DNA of 64,000 nucleotides from Actinernus sp. WN-2022. Lineage: Eukaryota; Cnidaria; Anthozoa; Actiniaria; Actinernidae. The notes under the pieces were generated by a model. The model worked only from the letters and a program-made list of their open reading frames with translations. It was not told the DNA's origin and searched no databases. Of this stretch, positions 59,501 through 62,500 are shown piece after piece. Position numbers and translations under genes: made by a program. The stretch lies in contig JAOWCC010001368.1 in assembly GCA_030867875.1 (NCBI GenBank), positions 372,001-436,000 of the forward strand, given 5' to 3'. How positions within the stretch are numbered: position 1 is the stretch's first letter; every line of letters starts with the position of its first letter.

Positions 59501-62500
59501 CCTCTTCATACAATCTTGTCCACCGTTGGCTGGTGAGGGATTGGTACAACTACGATATCGCTGTTGGACTCCTCCTCCACACGTCACATCACACTGTGAC
59601 CATTCACTCCAGTCCGCGTAGCCACCGTCAGCTAAAGATTGTTACGTAGATGATAAGTTTATATTCTTTTAGTTTTAGAAATTCAGCAATTCTATCTACG
59701 CTAAAATTGAGTCATGCCTCTCGATCACTCAACAGTTAAATGACCTATAGTTTTTGGATATATGTACCTGTAAAAAGCAGAAGCTATTGATCTCAAGAGC
59801 AGTTTAAAGGTCATAATGAACAAAATGTGAACTAAAACCATGTAAGTAAATAGAAAAAAATCCCTGGTGTTTTATTTTGGTTTGGAGGGGAGTATCTCAT
59901 GTTTTCTTCTGTATTTGTAAAGACGAACTAGAGAAGAATTCTTGATGGATAACTCACGAGTACAATTCCCTTCATTAAACATAGCCTTCAATGGAGAACT
60001 CGTGGATTTTGAAAGCAGTTTGTCAGAACGTTCTGATAACAGGAGACCATAACTACTGAATAACACTAAGGTTGCGTTACGATATGAGTATTTGTGGATA
60101 CATTTGATTTGGATTTGATTTGGACTAGAAAAGCAGTATCACCATTAGTTATATATGCCAGTAATTGTTTTTCAAAATGTTTATTTAACAAATAAAGAAG
60201 CCTTAGCCATGTTTTATACTATCATAAAACACCATGGCATTTGAGAACACTGATGAGAGAAATGTTAAAGCACAAGCCGAAGGCGCGTGCTTTCAGCATT
60301 TCTCGAGTGTTCTCAAATGACCAGAGTGTAAACATGGATATTAGGCTTCTTTATCTGCTTTATGATATAGATTTACACGCACGATGAAAGGAAACCGCCA
60401 GTTGAAAACAATAAAACACGGCAAATCATGTTATATACTCTGATAAAACATGGCTTTTTAGCCAATCAAAACGCGCGTTCTGTCGTATCTATATACATAT
60501 CCGTTACTTGCGTTGCATTGTGATTCTTCTGTTGAGGACAAATGTTTAGCTTTGTTGTTTTATTCGTCCTTCGCTGCTGCGTCGGTGTATTTTCGTAACG
60601 ATAAATTATCGATTAGTTTTCGATTGAGAGACAGGATTCTGGGGAGTCACGAGGCCGTGTAGCGTGTTGAAGCGTGTTCCCCGTTTGTTTTTAGACCTAG
60701 GATCTCAACGCTTTTCGTGAGTACAATTCATATTAGAGCAATATTAGAACTATGCTTGACATTTCGTGTAATTTTCCTTTAGGAACCGTGAGGTTAGGAT
60801 TGAGACTGAATGCATTGTAATAGCGACCAAGGAACTTGTGGACACAAGCTAAGTCGAATCAGTCATGATCTCTCGCGTGTATGAACCGTTATTGATCCTT
60901 GTAATTGTCGTAAGTTTGTGTTTCGCCAAGTGGTGCTCGTATTATTGAAGTGATTAATAAAACAGTAGCCACATCTTCCACTTTGCATTGATAAACAAGT
61001 ATTATATTATAAATAGCAGTCTTGATTTAATAGATTTGCGTTTTATTTCCTTTTTCCCCGATTTTATCTGCTTTTCTTACACATGGGGGCGTAATCCGAC
61101 TAATACGTCATTTTCCATTTCATACTGAGATCACAAAGACCAGAAATCACAACGTTTACAAAATCGCATTGTTATCTGCTTTTCTTACACATGGGGGCGT
61201 AATCCGACTAATACGTCATTTTCCATTTCATATGAGATCACAAAGACCAGCAATCACAACGTTTACAAAATCGCATTGTTATCTGCTTTTCTTACACATG
61301 GGGGCGTAATCCGACTAATACGTCATTTTCCATTTCATATGAGATCACAAAGACCAGAAATCACAACGTTTACAAAATCGCATTGTGTTTGCCGTCGGCT
61401 AACATGGTGAACTGTTATCCCATTTTTAATAAATCTTTATTGATATTTGAAGCTCTTTTAAAAATGAGTTAATTAGTGACAATAGGCTACTGGCAACATG
61501 GAATGAAGGTTTGTCACACATCTCCCACATGTGATAGACGGATGACCAATATATATGCCAACAGTAGCAGGACTGGGCACGAATATTTTAGGCAAATGAA
61601 CTTGAGAAATATCGATTGGGAAATGAGGCATCGACAATATCGATTAGTTTACACCTTACGGAGTGAGAAAGTGAGTGATACGATTTTCCCCATACCAATA
61701 ACTCGTTTCTTCCACGAGTTAAGAATTAAAAGGGTATACGTGACTTACTTGGACACAACCTTGCGTTACATTCCTTTGTTTCTAGAGCGGTTCCAAGAGA
61801 CGAGCAATCGGCACCTCCGATGGCCTTGGTTGGATTAAGGCACCTTCTGAACCTCTCTTGGGTACCGCCACCACACGACGCTGAACAACGGGACCAATCA
61901 TTCCATGAAGAATAAAGGCCTAATACTATCCCTGAAAAAAATATGTCGGTCGTAGCATTTATATAAAATAACTTGATTTTCAAGTCATATATGGTTAAAG
62001 TATTTTTAAACAAATTCAACGTAACGAACAGACAGAAATAGTTTGCATGTTAATGTCCATCCCCTACGCTGTATTACTGAGTCAGAATAAAAGCTTCAAT
62101 TATTGTAAACATATTATTTATCCAACTGTAAACAGACACAACTTCAATTAGTCGTTCATAAATAGTTTTGCCTATTAATGTTTTAATTTTTTAACGAGGA
62201 ATGGATTTAAAGGTCATAATAGATTGAAAAGTGGTTTTATCAACCGAGTCGGGGCAGACTTCACCGTTTGTAACCTGAAATGTTATTTGTTACCCAAACA
62301 ATAGCCTACTCCTAAAACAATACAAACCCTAACCCTAAAACAATGGGATTCTTTATCAGTGAAGTCCAATAGGGTACGACCTACAGAACAGTGAAGTCTA
62401 ACCGACCGAGTCAAAAGACTAAGTCAATAAACATAATAAGATCGTTTACCTTCTGTAGAAATTGGCAGTGTATTTATCGCCTGGTCCTCCTGTGGTGATG

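Noticed and set aside
59872..60066. Minus-strand frame ending KYRRKHEILPSKPK
   Set aside because: No recognised domain, no matching splice sites or phase with flanking exons; perhaps a repeat remnant.
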